The notes below the pieces were generated by a model. That model was not told where the DNA came from, searched no databases, and worked only from the letters and a program-made list of their open reading frames with translations. Positions 1 to 9,107 of a stretch of 64,000 bases of DNA are shown piece by piece. A program made the position numbers and the translations under genes. The first letter of the stretch is position 1, and the number at the start of each line of letters is the position of its first letter. This DNA comes from Comamonadaceae bacterium (lineage in GTDB: Bacteria > Pseudomonadota > Gammaproteobacteria > Burkholderiales > Burkholderiaceae_C): the NCBI GenBank assembly GCA_947447985.1, contig CANFLX010000004.1:52371-116370 (forward strand), in the 5' to 3' direction.

Positions 1-783
1 GCGTGTTTCTTGCAGTTCAAACCATGGCGACAAGGTGTCTGCGATTTCATCCGGACTGGGAAAAAAATACTGCGCGGGGTTCGCTTTGTAGGCTGCCAAT
101 GTTGACAAAGAAGCCGGTGGCCAGCCTGTCATTCGGAAGAATGCGCTGGCATCTGGAAATTCGCGGTCAAAAACATCGCATGCCTCACTGGTGCGCACGC
201 CAATCTGCGGTGTATCGCCGTGCAAGGCCATGAGCAGCCTGAACCTGAATATATTGAAATTGCCGATCCGGCCATTTCGCACGGCGTCCATCACCTGTTC
301 AACCGACTCTGCTTGCGCAGGGCGAGCAAAGCAGCGCAGCATCAACAAGCCCTCTGGCAACAGGCAGGAATGCACTTGCTGCCCCAAGCGTTCAAGACCC
401 GATGGATATGCCACCAGTGTGCTGACGCCGTCACCCAGTACCAGACCCACGCTTTGCGCCGCCAGGGGCAAATCCAGCCAGTCGCCCACAATGACCCGCC
501 GCATTGGAGTGTCGCCCAGCCAAGCTTCGTCGATCATTGCTTGCGACAAGTCGACGGCAGTGAGCGGCAGTTGGTGGTACTCACACAGAGCCGTGAGTTC
601 GGCGGTGACACCCAACAGCAGGGCCTTGCGTGCGCTTGGTGTTGCTGCGCCCTGGCGCTGGAGCCACATGCTTACCCAGTCTTCAACAATCCCTATGTCC
701 TGTGGTCCGGGTCGCAGCGGAGCCGATTGCCACGCCCAGGCTCGCCGGTGTGCGGACTCAAAAGGCTGGGGCTTGGTGCTCAT
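1..783 (-). CDS. SAM-dependent class I methyltransferase (partial, runs off the left edge)
   Basis: The frame is open on the reverse strand from an ATG at 783 to base 1 without a stop, giving at least 261 residues; the C-terminus lies outside the window. Residues about 52-62 (ARKALLLGVTAEL) and the following acidic strand (LPLTAVDLSQAMIDEAW, near residue 75-90) look like motifs I and II of a Rossmann-fold SAM methyltransferase, and VIVGDWLDLPL is a plausible motif III. The ATG overlaps the TGA of the TPR-sulfotransferase gene by four bases (ATGA), so the two are probably translationally coupled. The substrate cannot be told; the context suggests a sulfated sugar or a surface polymer. The family call is fairly secure, the substrate is unknown. 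Confidence 0.7.
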   Translation of the reverse strand, partial: MSTKPQPFESAHRRAWAWQSAPLRPGPQDIGIVEDWVSMWLQRQGAATPSARKALLLGVTAELTALCEYHQLPLTAVDLSQAMIDEAWLGDTPMRRVIVGDWLDLPLAAQSVGLVLGDGVSTLVAYPSGLERLGQQVHSCLLPEGLLMLRCFARPAQAESVEQVMDAVRNGRIGNFNIFRFRLLMALHGDTPQIGVRTSEACDVFDREFPDASAFFRMTGWPPASLSTLAAYKANPAQYFFPSPDEIADTLSPWFELQETR

Positions 784-3350
784 GCGGCCTGGGCGGGACG
801 GTCTTCGGTTTTATTACCAGCTTTGGCACGCAGCTTGGCCGCTTCGTCTGTATTTCCCAGAGCAGTTTCGACATTGGCCAGGTTTTGAAGCCACTGGGGC
901 TGAGGGCCCATCAGCTCAATGGAGCGGCGCATCGCGGTTCGGGCTTCAGCGAGTTTGCCCTGGCTGTAGAGCGCAGCGCCCAGAAAGTGGTGGCTTGCTG
1001 CATGTGCGGGCCGCGCTTGCAAAATTTTGCGGAATGTTTGCTCGGCAGCGGGCGCTTGCTGGCCTTTGAGTTGGTCCATGCCGCTCAGGAACAAGCCGGG
1101 TTCGAGTTTGGGCAAGGGCAAGGCCACAGGCGCAGGGGGGATTTCCGCCAGGGCCGCTTCCAGCGGTTCCAAGTGGCTGGCATACGCCTTCCACTTGGCT
1201 TTGGATGTTTTGTAAACGGGTTGCCGTACCTGCCAGACACTGGCGGTTTTGACGGCGCGGTCGAGCTCTTGGAATGCCAATACGCCGTCTTCCCAGGCCA
1301 GTCCGAGGTGCGAAATAATTTTTTTCGCCCACCCTTCCACGTCTTCAACGAGGCTGTCGTAATCGACTTCAAGAATCTGGCCCGGGAACACCCGGTGCCA
1401 GTGGTCCATCATTCGCTGGTGGTCTACCAACTGCTCGCCAATGGCGCTGAGGTCGTAGGCAAAGCCCATGCCGCCAAACTTGGCCGAGTAATCGGTGAAG
1501 AAATTGGAAATGGCAACGTCACGCGGCTCGCGCTTGAGATGCAAAATTTTGGCATTGGGAAACAGCAGCTTGATCAGGCCGATGTTTTCAAAGTTATGCG
1601 GCAGCTTGTCCACGATGCGCTGGGCCTCTGGCGCATAGGCCTGTAACTCTGCCAAATGCTTTTCAGCGAACCGCCGCAATTCTGTCGATGTGAGGTCATC
1701 GACGCACTCTGGGTATTCCCGCTTGGACCCCAGACGCATCTCCCAGGCGTCCAATTTTTGCGTGAGTTCGCCCACCAGGGACAGTTCACCCGCGCCAAAC
1801 ACCTGGCTGTGGCTTCCCAAAATTTGCTCTACCAATGTGGTGCCGGACCGGGGCATACCCAGAACGAAGGTGGGCACCGTACTTTCGTGGCCCCACGCAT
1901 TGCGCGATTCAAGGAAGGCCTTGGAAAATCGGGCCACGATGCGGTCGACTTTTTGCCGGTGTACTTCAGGGCGGTATGGAATTTTTTTCTGGGTTGCCTC
2001 ATTGGCCTCTACGGCGAATTGCCAGGCTTTCTCGTAGTCCTTTTTCTTCTCCCAGGCTGCTGCGAGCGTGAAAAGCATATGGGTCTGCACCGGACCGTCC
2101 AGGCTGGGTCGGTGTGCGGCCACTGCCATTTTCTCCAATACCGCGGGATCGTCAGGCACCTCGCGGGCGTGGATCAATTGGCTCCAACCTTGGAGCGGGG
2201 CAATTTTTTTGACTTCTTCGTAGCAGGCCATTGCATCGTCGACGCGGCCCATTTGCATCAGCAAGCGCCCCAGTCCGGTCAGCAGCGGAACGCAGTTTGC
2301 TTGAATGGCCAAGCCTTCGCGATAGGCGGCTTCGGCTTCTGCGTGTTTTCCCTCTTCAAGCAGCACGTGTGCATGGGCATTGAGCGCCAACGCGTGGGGC
2401 AAGCCGCCTTTGTCGCGCGTCAGCTCCAGTGCCTTGTCGGCTGCGAGCCGACCCTGCTCTGCGCCCAATCGATGACCAGCAAGCATGGCGCGCTGACGCC
2501 ACAGCGCCGCGTTCTCGGGTTTGACTTGGAGCGCCTTGTCCAGGTAGCGATCCGCCTCGCCAAAGCGGCCGCGCACTTGTGCGATTTCGGCGGCAAGCTC
2601 GAGAAGGTCCACGTCGTCCGGCGAGGTGTCCAGAGCTTCTCGCAAGACATGCCAGGCCTCATCGTGTTCACCTTGCGAAGCCAACAAATTGACCAGCACC
2701 TTGACCGCATTGGCTTGTCCCTGTGCCACTGCCTCTCGCAATGCACCGATAGCTTCGGCTTTGCGACCTAGGCGGGTTAATGCTTCGGCCTGCGCCAGGC
2801 TGAACAGGTCGGGCTCTTTGTCTGGCAGCGGGGCCGCTTTTTCCAGAGAGTTCAGGGCATCTTGGTTTGCTCCTGCGGCCAGTTGCGCGCGGGCGAGATT
2901 GAGCCAGGAGCCCCCCGATTGGGGCATTAAACGCACCGCCTCTTTCAGGTGGGGCAAGGCCTCGTCCAGCTTGCCCACGGCAAGCAGGCACGCGCCAAGG
3001 CGGGCATTCACCAGCGGGTGCTGTGCTTGTAGGCCGTGCGCAGCGCTAAGGTACTCAATCGCCGGCGTCAGGTCGCCAAGCTTGAACCAGGCGCTGCCAA
3101 TGGTCAGAAGGACCTCGGTATGTTTCTCGGCGGTGGACGCAGGAACTTCTTTCAGGGCCTGTCGCGCCGTATCTTCATCCCCGTGCATGGCCGCCGCCAG
3201 CGCCAACAGGGCGTGCGCTGGCCCTGACGCAACTTTCTCATTCGCCAAAGCCCTGGCCTGATCCATGGCGGCCAGGTAGTGCCCCTCGGCGATTTGCCGA
3301 TTCGTTTGGGACAAGCGAGCATCCAGGGAACTAGGTGCGGTGGGAGCCAT
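780..3350 (-). CDS. TPR-sulfotransferase-TPR protein (856 aa)
   Basis: About 370 N-terminal residues form a run of tetratricopeptide repeats (for example LVNARLGACLLAVGKLDEAL). A Sulfotransfer-type domain follows, with the PAPS 5'-phosphosulfate loop GMPRSGTTLVEQIL near residue 495 and a 3'-phosphate motif LKREPRDVAISNFF. Two or three more TPR units close the protein (QTFRKILQARPAHAASHHFL). It should move sulfate from PAPS to a protein or glycan held by the TPR superhelix. I chose the ATG at 3350 (AAGG eight bases upstream) over a TTG at 3386. It is coupled to the methyltransferase by ATGA overlap and diverges from the type I secretion operon containing cysQ. Bacterial tyrosine-protein sulfotransferases such as RaxST share the P-loop but lack these TPRs; the acceptor here is not known. 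Confidence 0.85.
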   Translation of the reverse strand: MAPTAPSSLDARLSQTNRQIAEGHYLAAMDQARALANEKVASGPAHALLALAAAMHGDEDTARQALKEVPASTAEKHTEVLLTIGSAWFKLGDLTPAIEYLSAAHGLQAQHPLVNARLGACLLAVGKLDEALPHLKEAVRLMPQSGGSWLNLARAQLAAGANQDALNSLEKAAPLPDKEPDLFSLAQAEALTRLGRKAEAIGALREAVAQGQANAVKVLVNLLASQGEHDEAWHVLREALDTSPDDVDLLELAAEIAQVRGRFGEADRYLDKALQVKPENAALWRQRAMLAGHRLGAEQGRLAADKALELTRDKGGLPHALALNAHAHVLLEEGKHAEAEAAYREGLAIQANCVPLLTGLGRLLMQMGRVDDAMACYEEVKKIAPLQGWSQLIHAREVPDDPAVLEKMAVAAHRPSLDGPVQTHMLFTLAAAWEKKKDYEKAWQFAVEANEATQKKIPYRPEVHRQKVDRIVARFSKAFLESRNAWGHESTVPTFVLGMPRSGTTLVEQILGSHSQVFGAGELSLVGELTQKLDAWEMRLGSKREYPECVDDLTSTELRRFAEKHLAELQAYAPEAQRIVDKLPHNFENIGLIKLLFPNAKILHLKREPRDVAISNFFTDYSAKFGGMGFAYDLSAIGEQLVDHQRMMDHWHRVFPGQILEVDYDSLVEDVEGWAKKIISHLGLAWEDGVLAFQELDRAVKTASVWQVRQPVYKTSKAKWKAYASHLEPLEAALAEIPPAPVALPLPKLEPGLFLSGMDQLKGQQAPAAEQTFRKILQARPAHAASHHFLGAALYSQGKLAEARTAMRRSIELMGPQPQWLQNLANVETALGNTDEAAKLRAKAGNKTEDRPAQAA

Positions 3351-3636
3351 TGTGGGAGCCTTCAAAATAACCAAAAACGATACCAAATTTATGCAAATTT
3401 GACTTTTGATTGTACCTACCCAAAAACGTCAATTCCCTCTATTTTGAGGGGGCCGACAAGAGCCAAAAGGGCGGCCCGCCATGCCGCACTGATGGGCTAA
3501 AATCCGAGGGCAGACCAAGAGATCTGTCAGCCTGCATTGGGACCTGTCAAGCGATATGACGGGTTGAAAAAATACTTTGCAATGTTTTTGTGCGCGACGC
3601 CAAAGTATTCATGAATTGATTGTTTCCGGATTGCAA
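3351..3636. other. Divergent intergenic region between sulfotransferase and secretion operons
   Basis: This gap of 286 bases separates two divergent gene sets and must hold both promoters. It is more AT-rich than its surroundings, especially 3365-3440 and 3560-3640. I see a TAAAAT (about 3495-3500) and a TTGAAA (about 3564) but no hexamer pair with good spacing, so no promoter is called. No small gene with a ribosome binding site is visible. Confidence 0.4.
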
Positions 3637-4881
3637 ATGTGTAAATCAATGCAGAAATTGTTCCTTCTGGTTTTCCTGCTGATTCCAGTCTTCAGCCAGG
3701 CACAGTTGCGAACCGAGGACGCGTTAACGCAAGCATTGGCCTCGCACCCCACCATTCAGTCAAAGCAGAACGACTTGAAGGCCGCCATGGAGCGCCTGGG
3801 CGTCTCCAGCTGGGGCTACTGGCCTTCCGTGTCTTTGCAATCGACGGCGATGCAGGATTCGGCCACCCTGCCCGTGACCGTGCGGCTGGAGCAGCCCCTG
3901 TGGGCGGGCGGTCGACTCGACGCCGATTTCAAATTGTCGGAGGCCAAGGTGCGCATCGCCAAAGCCCTTTTGGTAGAGGCAGAGCAGTCGCTGATGGTCA
4001 AAGTTGCGTCTGCGTTCGCGGAAATCCTGCGCTTGCAACTCCGGATTGAAGCGGTGGATGAAAATGTGGCGGAGCATGAGCGCCTGCTGGCGTTGATTCG
4101 CCGACGCGCCGAGGCCGAAATCTCGCCCGAAGGGGACGTGGTGGTGGCCAAGGCACGACTGCAGCAGGCTTTGTCGGATCGGATTCAGCTGCGCAATACA
4201 TTGGCCAATGCACGCGGTGACCTTGATCAGCTGATCTCGCAGCGCTCCGGCCCGCTCCAAGCGCCCGTGCGCGTCCGGATCGATTCAAAGACCTTGGAAG
4301 AACTGCTGAAGCAGGCCGAGGCGAACGCGCCCATGCTGGAGCGCATGGCGGCGGAAATGGTGTCGGCAGAAGCCGACATCGATACCGCCAAGGCGAGTTA
4401 TTACCCGCAACTCAGTGCCCGCTTTGACCGAACTTTCGGCAACACCAACCAAAACAACGAGCAGACCTACCTCGCGCTCACTTTTCAGCCGGGTCCGGGC
4501 CTTGCCGTCGCGTCCTCCGTCCGCGCAGCCACTGCGCGCAAAGAGTCGGCGGCCGATGCCATTGAAATTGCGCGAAAAGAACTGTTGGACAAAGTTCGGA
4601 CGGACTGGAACCAACATCAATCCGCTGCGGCTGACAGCGAAGTGCTGGCGGAGTTGGTCACCGCCACGCGCGCCAGCTACGAATCCGCGATTCGCCAGTA
4701 TCCGATCGGCCGAAAGAGCTGGTTGGAGGTTCTTAATTCGCAGCGAGAAGCCACACAGGCGCGCAATTCTTTGGCCGATGCCATGTGGTCCGGCTACCTT
4801 GCGGGCGTGCGCGTGTCGATCGCCACAGGCGATCTCTCCAGGCAAACACTTACCCAGCCCAGTCAGGTGAACAAGCAATGA
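3637..4881 (+). CDS. TolC/LapE-family outer membrane channel of a type I secretion system
   Basis: 414 residues with a clear signal peptide (MQKLFLLVFLLIPVFSQAQ), cut after SQA. The mature protein begins RTEDALTQALASHPTIQSKQ, the usual start of the outer membrane efflux family, and contains long alpha-helical repeats and beta segments ending in SLADAMWSGYLAGVRV. It would form the trimeric outer membrane pore. The ATG at 3637 has GGA seven bases upstream; ATG 3649 is a possible alternative. Its TGA overlaps the ATG of the ABC exporter (ATGA, 4878-4881). The order porin, ABC, adaptor matches type I systems for large adhesins (lapE, lapB, lapC), although the substrate gene sits 5.5 kb away. Confidence 0.9.
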   Translation: MCKSMQKLFLLVFLLIPVFSQAQLRTEDALTQALASHPTIQSKQNDLKAAMERLGVSSWGYWPSVSLQSTAMQDSATLPVTVRLEQPLWAGGRLDADFKLSEAKVRIAKALLVEAEQSLMVKVASAFAEILRLQLRIEAVDENVAEHERLLALIRRRAEAEISPEGDVVVAKARLQQALSDRIQLRNTLANARGDLDQLISQRSGPLQAPVRVRIDSKTLEELLKQAEANAPMLERMAAEMVSAEADIDTAKASYYPQLSARFDRTFGNTNQNNEQTYLALTFQPGPGLAVASSVRAATARKESAADAIEIARKELLDKVRTDWNQHQSAAADSEVLAELVTATRASYESAIRQYPIGRKSWLEVLNSQREATQARNSLADAMWSGYLAGVRVSIATGDLSRQTLTQPSQVNKQ

Positions 4882-7067
4882 TCCATCAGTCAATCCCGCA
4901 AGCGCTGGTCGAAGCGCAGCCACAGACCCCACCGGCTGTGGACACCGACTTGGCGGTCTTGCTGTCCCGCTTGGCAGCCTTGCAAGGGGTCGCACTGCCG
5001 GTCCATCGCTTTGAGATGATGTCGACCTCCGAGATGGGGAGCACGGTCGATCAGCTGAGCCGGCCGCAGCGTGCCATCGAATGGTGGCTGTCGGCCTTGC
5101 CCAACGGCGTGGCCCAACAGATGGAGGGTTTGCCTGACCGTTCGGATATTCCTTTGCTCTGGATTTCAGCGGAAGATGGCCAGGTTGGGCTGCTCACCAG
5201 CGTCTTGGTGGGCGGTGGCTGCGGTGTGGAGTGGAGCGACGGGCAGACGGGTGAGTTGTCTGTAGCGCAACTGCAAGACGGCAAACTGCTGGCCATGCGC
5301 ACCACGGTGGAGGCCGATGCCGCCGACCACGAAAAGCCGAAAACCGCAAGCAATTGGTTTTTCTATGCGATTCGCAAGCGGTATCGCGTCTTCGTTGAAT
5401 CTGTGATTGCTACGGCGCTTGCCAGCCTTTTGACCCTGGCCATTTCGTTTTACACCATGCAGGTGTATGACCGCGTCGTGCCGAACCAGGGCTACTCCAC
5501 CCTGGCGGTGTTGACCGTGGGAGTGGTGCTGGCGCTGATGTTTGAGCTGCTGATGAAGCAGTTGCGCGCGCGCATGATGGACCGGGTTTGCAAAGAAATT
5601 GACGAAGAGCTCTCGGGCGTATTTTTTAGCCGCGTGCTGTCGATTCGTATGGATGCACGCCCCCGTTCTATTGGAACCTTTGCGTCCCAGGTCAAACAGT
5701 TCGAGACGGTGCGCCAGTTCATGACCTCGTCCACCTTGTTCTTGATCGCCGATTTGCCCTTCGTGATTTTTTTCCTGGCGGTGATGTTCAGTATTGGTGG
5801 CATGGTGGTGCTCGTGCCCCTCGCGCTGTTGCCACTTTCGATCGGCGTGGGCCTGTACGCACGTTGGCATTTGATGCGTGCCACCGAAGAGCAGGCGAAA
5901 TCAGCCAACCGAAAAAATGGCGTCCTGATTGAGGCGATCGACGGGATCGAGGCCATCAAGGCCGTCGGCGGCGAATGGAAGTTGCAGCATCAATGGCAGC
6001 GCCTAACCCGCGACATGGCGATTCACGAAATGGACATTCGCAACACCTCGACCATGAGCGCGAACATGACGCAGACCATTCAGCAACTGAGTTACATCCT
6101 CATGATTGCGTTTGGTGCCTACCTCATCACGGTGGGGCAGATCACGCAGGGCGCGCTCATGGCCTGTTCGATCATCAGCAACCGCGCACTGGGGCCCATC
6201 TCTCAAATCTCTGGAATGATCGTGCAATGGCAGCAGTCGCGCATTGCATTGGCAGGGCTGGACGACATGATGAAGCTGCCCTCCGACCATGGCGAAGGCG
6301 AGCGGCACATCATTCCCGGCAAATGCCGTGGCGAGCTCAGCCTGGAAGCGGCCAGCCTGAGCTACCACACCGCGATTCCTGCGCTGCTGGCGTCGACGCT
6401 CATGATCAAGCCGGGCGAGCGGATTGCCCTGCTGGGGGCGGTCGGTTCCGGCAAATCTTCCTTGATCAAACTGCTGTCGGGTTTGTACAAACCGACGGAA
6501 GGGCGGGCATTTTTGGACGGTGTGGACATGATGCACCTGGCGCCGGAGTACGTGCGCGAACACATCGGCTACCTCACGCAGGACGTGCGCCTTTTCAGCG
6601 GAAGTCTGCGCGACAACCTGGTCCTGGGCTTGCCCTCGCCGACAGACGCCCAGGTCTTGCAGGCCGCCGCGCAGACCGGGCTGGATCAATTGGTCAAATC
6701 CCACCCCGCAGGCATGGGCTTGCCCATTTTTGAGGGGGGGCGGGGTCTGTCGGGCGGTCAGCGCCAGTTGGTGGGCCTGACCCGCATGTTGATTGCGCGC
6801 CCCTCAATATTGCTGTTGGATGAGCCCACGGCTTCGCTGGATGGTGACCTCGAAGTCAAGGTCATGCGGACCTTGTTCCACAACATGGCCGCCGACGCTG
6901 TGATCGTCCTGGCAACCCACAAGCGCAGCCTCTTGGGCCTTGTCGATCGCATTATTGTGATGGACAAAGGCCGCATCGTCATCGACGGGCCACGCGACGA
7001 AGTCATGGCCAAATTGGGCCGTCCAGCACCCGCATCGGCCCGTCCCACTCTACCCACGGAAGCTTGA
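4878..7067 (+). CDS. Type I secretion ABC transporter, LapB-like (permease/ATPase fusion)
   Basis: 729 residues. The first 130 or so residues resemble the C39-like domain of LapB/HlyB exporters; I find no catalytic cysteine there, so it probably only docks the substrate. Transmembrane segments follow (SVIATALASLLTLAISFYTM; LMFELL; FLIADLPFVIFFLAVMFSIG). The ATPase has Walker A GAVGSGKSS near residue 520, signature LSGGQRQ near 623 and Walker B LLLDEPTASLD near 645, then ATHKR for the switch histidine. It would energise one-step export through the TolC-like porin. No peptidase function means the substrate need not have a double-glycine leader, consistent with a large protein carrying a C-terminal signal, such as the giant adhesin at 13793. 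Confidence 0.92.
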   Translation: MIHQSIPQALVEAQPQTPPAVDTDLAVLLSRLAALQGVALPVHRFEMMSTSEMGSTVDQLSRPQRAIEWWLSALPNGVAQQMEGLPDRSDIPLLWISAEDGQVGLLTSVLVGGGCGVEWSDGQTGELSVAQLQDGKLLAMRTTVEADAADHEKPKTASNWFFYAIRKRYRVFVESVIATALASLLTLAISFYTMQVYDRVVPNQGYSTLAVLTVGVVLALMFELLMKQLRARMMDRVCKEIDEELSGVFFSRVLSIRMDARPRSIGTFASQVKQFETVRQFMTSSTLFLIADLPFVIFFLAVMFSIGGMVVLVPLALLPLSIGVGLYARWHLMRATEEQAKSANRKNGVLIEAIDGIEAIKAVGGEWKLQHQWQRLTRDMAIHEMDIRNTSTMSANMTQTIQQLSYILMIAFGAYLITVGQITQGALMACSIISNRALGPISQISGMIVQWQQSRIALAGLDDMMKLPSDHGEGERHIIPGKCRGELSLEAASLSYHTAIPALLASTLMIKPGERIALLGAVGSGKSSLIKLLSGLYKPTEGRAFLDGVDMMHLAPEYVREHIGYLTQDVRLFSGSLRDNLVLGLPSPTDAQVLQAAAQTGLDQLVKSHPAGMGLPIFEGGRGLSGGQRQLVGLTRMLIARPSILLLDEPTASLDGDLEVKVMRTLFHNMAADAVIVLATHKRSLLGLVDRIIVMDKGRIVIDGPRDEVMAKLGRPAPASARPTLPTEA

Positions 7068-7073
7068 CTGACC

Positions 7074-8261
7074 ATGATGCAATCCCCCAAAGATCGGTTC
7101 GGCAGTAAAAAGCGCCACTCCACTCTGCAGGCCATCCCCACCACGTTGTGGGTCACCTCCGCTTTATTGATCGTCGGATTTGTCTGGGCGTCCCAGTCTG
7201 AAATCGAGCAGGTCACCCGTGCCACGGGGCAGGTGGTCGCCAGTTCGCGCACGCAAGTGATCCAGTCCCAGGATGGCGGCGTTCTGGAAACCTTGTTCGT
7301 CAAAGAAGGCGACGAAGTGACCAAAGGAGAGGTGCTGGCAAAACTCGACACCACCAAGCTGGTGGCATTTTTTCGGGATTCGGAATCGAAGGTGGCGGCA
7401 CTCAAAGCAGCCAGTGCCCGCCTCACTGCCGAAATTGAAGGTACGGAAATCAAGTTCGGCCCCGAAGTCAATGACTACCCCCAGTTCCGCGCCAGCCAGT
7501 CCCTCTTGCTTGCGAAGCGCCGTGCGGCCATCGAAGATGACATTGCCTCGCTGACCGCCATGAAAGCCTTGGCCATCAAAGAACTGCAGATGACGGAACC
7601 GCTCTTGAAAACCGGTGACGTCAGTCGGGTGGACGTGCTGAAGCTGGAGCGAACAGTGGCTGACTTGCAGGCGCAGATCACCAACAAGCGAAACAAATAC
7701 CTTCAAGACACCCAGGCCGAGTTCAGCAAGGTCAGTGAAGACCTGGCCAGCGCCGAGCAAACCTTGCTGCAGCGCAAGGACCAACTGGTGCATGCCGAGA
7801 TACGGTCACCGTCCAACGGCGTCGTTAAAAACGTACGCATCACCACGCTGGGGGGAGTGCTCAAACCCAGCGAAGAATTGATGCAAATTGTGCCTGTCGA
7901 GGATGCGCTGCTGATCGAGGTGAAGGCCAAGCCGACCGACATTGCATTTATCAAACCAGGCCTGCCTGCCAACGTCAAAATTGACGCCTATGACTACTCG
8001 ATTTACGGCACGCTCAGTGGCCATGTGACCTACATCAGTGCCGACACCCTGAGCGAAGACCTGCGCCAAGGGGAACAGCCCTACTACCGTGTGCAAATCA
8101 AGACAGATGGCAAACGCTTCAAAGGCCGGCCCGACGAAAAACTCGAGATTCAGCCTGGTATGACAGCCGTTGGCGAGGTCATCACAGGACGCAGCACCGT
8201 GCTGCGCTACCTGGTGAAGCCGCTGGTGAAAACCTTGAACGAATCGATGGTCGAGCGTTAA
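7074..8261 (+). CDS. HlyD/LapC-family membrane fusion protein
   Basis: 395 residues. One transmembrane helix lies near residues 23-42 (TTLWVTSALLIVGFVWA), followed by the half lipoyl-like motif VIQSQDGGVLETLFVKEGDE. A long coiled coil comes next (about residues 100-235, FRDSESKVAALKAASARL to SAEQTLLQRKDQL), and the barrel region VHAEIRSPSNGVVKN closes it. It links the inner membrane exporter to the outer membrane porin. It starts seven bases after the ABC gene; ATG 7074 and 7077 are both possible. The cysQ gene follows after 12 bases with no terminator, so the operon is porin-ABC-adaptor-cysQ. Confidence 0.92.
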   Translation: MMQSPKDRFGSKKRHSTLQAIPTTLWVTSALLIVGFVWASQSEIEQVTRATGQVVASSRTQVIQSQDGGVLETLFVKEGDEVTKGEVLAKLDTTKLVAFFRDSESKVAALKAASARLTAEIEGTEIKFGPEVNDYPQFRASQSLLLAKRRAAIEDDIASLTAMKALAIKELQMTEPLLKTGDVSRVDVLKLERTVADLQAQITNKRNKYLQDTQAEFSKVSEDLASAEQTLLQRKDQLVHAEIRSPSNGVVKNVRITTLGGVLKPSEELMQIVPVEDALLIEVKAKPTDIAFIKPGLPANVKIDAYDYSIYGTLSGHVTYISADTLSEDLRQGEQPYYRVQIKTDGKRFKGRPDEKLEIQPGMTAVGEVITGRSTVLRYLVKPLVKTLNESMVER

Positions 8262-8273
8262 GCGCGGGTTGCG

Positions 8274-9071
8274 ATGTCACACATCTCCGAGTCCACCCTC
8301 TTTGAGCTGCTCTTGCCCATCGCCCGACGCGCGGGCGCCGCGATCATGGAAATTTATGGCAGTGAGCAATTTGCCATCAACCAGAAAGCGGACCAGAGTC
8401 CGGTGACCGCTGCAGATCTTGCAGCGCACCATGTTCTCGTTGACGCACTGGCCCCGCTTTTGCCGCAATGCCCCATCGTCTCGGAAGAGGATGACGCCTC
8501 TCAGGCGCACCGCCACAGCGAGGGCCGGTTCTGGCTGCTGGACCCGCTGGACGGCACCAAGGAGTTCATTGCCCGCAATGGTGAATTCACCGTCAATATT
8601 GCGCTGATCGCGCAAGGCAAGACGGTGCTGGGCGTCGTCTATGCGCCAGCCATTGATTGCATGTATTGGGGCGGAGCGGGCCTGGGCGCCTACCGCATGC
8701 AAGGCGGGGACAAAGAAGCAATTGCAGTCGGCGGGGGCGATGCCCATGGCGTCTGCCGGGTGGTCGCCAGCAAGAGCCATTTGAACGCGGAGACCCAGGC
8801 CTTTATCGACCAGCTCAATCCAGTGCAACTGGTGCAAGCCGGAAGCTCCTTGAAGTTTTGCCGTGTCGCAGAAGGCGCCGCCGACATCTATCCCCGTCTA
8901 GCGCCCACCTGTGAGTGGGACACCGCCGCGGCACAAGCCGTACTCGAGGGCGCAGGCGGTGCGGTGCTCGACCTGCATGGAAGCCCGCTTCGCTATGGAA
9001 AAGAGCAGGTGTTGAACCCCTCGTTCATCGCCACCCGGGACGTCGCTCTGATTCCAGCAGCACCCCGATAA
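8274..9071 (+). CDS. cysQ: 3'(2'),5'-bisphosphate nucleotidase CysQ
   Basis: 265 residues, normal length for CysQ. It carries the inositol-monophosphatase-superfamily metal motifs: EED in PIVSEEDD near residue 65, DPLDGTKEFI near residues 88-97, and the C-terminal CEWDTAAAQAVLEGAGG near 212. CysQ hydrolyses PAP, the product inhibitor left after PAPS-dependent sulfation, to AMP and phosphate. In most bacteria it stands alone or near sulfate assimilation genes. Here it follows the secretion adaptor by 12 bases and shares its operon, in a region with four sulfotransferase-type genes. This supports high sulfotransferase flux tied to export. The activity is secure from motifs; the dedicated role is inference. 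Confidence 0.93.
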   Translation: MSHISESTLFELLLPIARRAGAAIMEIYGSEQFAINQKADQSPVTAADLAAHHVLVDALAPLLPQCPIVSEEDDASQAHRHSEGRFWLLDPLDGTKEFIARNGEFTVNIALIAQGKTVLGVVYAPAIDCMYWGGAGLGAYRMQGGDKEAIAVGGGDAHGVCRVVASKSHLNAETQAFIDQLNPVQLVQAGSSLKFCRVAEGAADIYPRLAPTCEWDTAAAQAVLEGAGGAVLDLHGSPLRYGKEQVLNPSFIATRDVALIPAAPR

Positions 9072-9107
9072 GCTGCGGGCTGGCAGCATCAGCCGCCCAG
9101 CCGGTGC

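Noticed and set aside
191..1646. Long forward-strand ORFs over the methyltransferase and sulfotransferase genes
   Set aside because: They are shadows of the reverse-strand genes; their translations are low-complexity (Arg, Ser, Cys, Gln-rich) and match no domain.
4878..5268. Active C39 peptidase at the N-terminus of the ABC exporter
   Set aside because: I found no catalytic cysteine; the domain fits the C39-like type found in LapB/HlyB exporters.
9072..9107. Terminator between cysQ and the AMP-binding gene
   Set aside because: Short GC-rich partial palindrome without a T-run; not convincing.
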